The notes beneath the pieces were generated by a model that was given only the letters and a program-made list of their open reading frames with translations, ran no database searches and was not told where the DNA came from. Source: Acidobacteriota bacterium (GTDB lineage Bacteria > Acidobacteriota > Terriglobia > Acidiferrales > UBA7541). From it: 6,545 nucleotides of DNA. The position numbers and the translations under genes are program-made. Each line of letters opens with the position of its first letter. Position 1 is the stretch's first letter. Shown here piece after piece: positions 5,519 to 6,545 of this stretch. The DNA is taken from the NCBI GenBank assembly GCA_003131985.1, contig PKWH01000227.1:15649-22193 (forward strand), read 5' to 3'.

Positions 5519-5610
5519 CATTAGCAAAGCATCCAACCGGAAGTGGACTTATGCGAACTCCGGCGCGCGTGACGTTAGGACCGGGAAGAAAATTAAGGGA
5601 GAATTTCTAA

Positions 5611-5979
5611 ATGAAAAAAGCAGCTGGCGGAATTGTTGCTTCGCTCGTGTTGCTCGGCTTTGCGTTCGCGGCTCATGCGATTGCAGCACAGAAGACCAGC
5701 ACGTTCAGCGGCGAAATCTCTGACCGATACTGCGCGAAAGCCGGCTCGCACGAATCGATGATGAAGACGCACGACGTGAAAACGATTGAAGAGTGCATTC
5801 CTGCTTGCGTGAAAGCGGGCGGGAAGTACGTGCTGGTGGATGCGGCCAACGGCACGGTGTATGCGTTGGACGATCAGCAAAAGCCCGCTGCGTTTGCGAG
5901 GCAGAAGGTGAAGATTACCGGCGCTTTGGACAAAGCGACGCAGACCATTCACGTTGAAAATATCGAGCGGGAAAAGTAG
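5611..5979 (+). CDS. Small exported Cys/His protein of unknown function
   Basis: A 122-residue protein with an N-terminal signal peptide (MKKAAGG, then a hydrophobic core to about residue 21, likely cleavage near residues 23-26). The start is supported by AAGGGAGA with GGGAG at 5597-5601, 9 bases upstream. The mature protein begins with TFSGEISDRYC. It carries three cysteines (C41, C62, C66) and two histidines (H47, H54) with Met 50-51 between them, then GGKYVLVDAANGTVYALDDQ and KVKITGALDKATQTIHVENI. The second half looks like a small beta-barrel. I recall similar exported proteins as abundant and uncharacterised in Acidobacteriota. The C-x20-C-x3-C and H-x6-H spacing suggests metal binding or disulfides, but this is inference. 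It ends 15 bases before the oxidoreductase start, so an operon is likely. Confidence 0.8.
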   Translation: MKKAAGGIVASLVLLGFAFAAHAIAAQKTSTFSGEISDRYCAKAGSHESMMKTHDVKTIEECIPACVKAGGKYVLVDAANGTVYALDDQQKPAAFARQKVKITGALDKATQTIHVENIEREK

Positions 5980-5994
5980 GCAAGGAGCGAGATG

Positions 5995-6545
5995 ATGCGC
6001 GCATTTGCTGTCCGTAAATTTGGCGAAGCTGCCGCGATACTCGACCTGCCGATTCCCGGCGCGGACGGCGCGTTCCTGATACGCGTGAAGTATGCCGGAG
6101 TCAATCCGATCGACTACAAACTAGTCGACAGGCTGACTGCTACTTCGCCATTTCCGTTTGTGTTGGGCGCGGACTTTGCGGGCGTGGTGGAACGCGTTCC
6201 AGCGGGAGAACGCGATTTAAAAATTGGCGACCGAATCTTCGGCATGGCGCGGACGCACGGCGCGTACGCCGAGCACACCGCAGTCGTACGGGGCACGAAT
6301 GCACAACCGCTAGCTCGAATCCCCGACGGCGTGACTGATGAACAGGCAGCCGCGCTGCCCATCCCGGGAATCACTGCGCTCGCGTCGCTCAACTTGTTGG
6401 GCGTCAGCGCGGGCCAGCGCATCGTGGTGATGGGCGCGACGGGCGGAGTGGGCGGATACGCGGTGCAAATGGCGCGCGCACGCGGGGCGCACGTGATTGC
6501 GACGGTTCGCGGCGACGCGGACGAAGCTCGGCGGCTTGGGGCGGA
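5995..6545 (+). CDS. Zinc-free NADP-dependent quinone oxidoreductase / MDR dehydrogenase, 3' truncated by window
   Basis: The first 183 residues of a medium-chain dehydrogenase/reductase, which runs off the window end. Enzymes of the quinone oxidoreductase branch reduce quinones or enones with NADPH in the cytoplasm. Visible are the GroES-like half (MRAFAVRKFG, VKYAGVNPIDYK at 31-42, PFVLGADFAGVVE at 54-66, KIGDRIFGM at 76-84, GAYAEHTAV at 89-97) and the start of the Rossmann half with GATGGVGGYAVQMA (147-160). GAD at 58-60 replaces the GHE of zinc alcohol dehydrogenases, and the catalytic Cys is missing, so it should not bind zinc. Two ATGs are adjacent. ATG 5995 lies 7 bases from AAGGAG (5982-5987), and ATG 5992 only 4, so I prefer 5995. 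Full-length relatives have about 310-330 residues. The substrate cannot be told. Confidence 0.88.
   Translation, partial: MRAFAVRKFGEAAAILDLPIPGADGAFLIRVKYAGVNPIDYKLVDRLTATSPFPFVLGADFAGVVERVPAGERDLKIGDRIFGMARTHGAYAEHTAVVRGTNAQPLARIPDGVTDEQAAALPIPGITALASLNLLGVSAGQRIVVMGATGGVGGYAVQMARARGAHVIATVRGDADEARRLGA

Noticed and set aside
5062..5610. 182-codon plus-strand ORF opposite the STAS gene
   Set aside because: It mirrors a clear STAS domain on the minus strand, is Arg/Ser/Thr-rich, has no recognisable fold, and ends right at the next gene's start.

Overview
The window looks like a chromosomal segment of an Acidobacteriota (Terriglobia-type) soil bacterium. This rests on three things: moderately high GC, short secreted proteins of a type I associate with acidobacterial genomes, and intergenic repeat elements built on TTTTGTAGCGCC and CGTCCTGAGCG. 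The assignment is an inference from family recollection; no rRNA or other phylogenetic marker is present.

Layout. Positions 1-454 are mostly non-coding, with a perfect hairpin (7-26) and a cluster of intergenic repeat elements (about 92-217). A small two-helix membrane protein follows (455-664, +). The largest gene (798-3272, +) encodes a class III nucleotidyl cyclase joined to a STAND/AAA-type ATPase and a short TPR-like stretch. The usual long TPR tail is replaced by a membrane-anchored segment that resembles a bacterial PH-like domain. Positions 3273-4065 form a long gene-poor stretch. It contains a near-consensus sigma-70 promoter (TTGACA-17-TATAAA, 3372-3400), a first hairpin, and a strong terminator-like hairpin ending in eight T's (3468-3515). 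Together these outline a transcript of about 110 nt, either a small RNA or an attenuated leader. The same stretch holds a 23-nt motif present twice, exactly 220 bases apart.

A secreted protein follows (4066-5043, +) with a signal peptide, an Ala/Gln-rich helix, a chitobiase C-terminal-like beta domain and a second beta-rich domain. A STAS anti-sigma-factor antagonist (5055-5423, -) converges on it with an 11-base gap. It is transcribed divergently from a small exported Cys/His protein (5611-5979, +), which probably forms an operon with a zinc-free medium-chain dehydrogenase/quinone oxidoreductase (5995 to the window end, partial).

Functional picture. Two signalling proteins, the cyclase-ATPase and the STAS antagonist, sit among exported proteins of unknown role. 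No defence locus, CRISPR array, tRNA, rRNA or transposase is visible. The most promising unexplained items are the cyclase/ATPase/membrane-PH architecture and the promoter-hairpin-terminator unit in the 3273-4065 gap.
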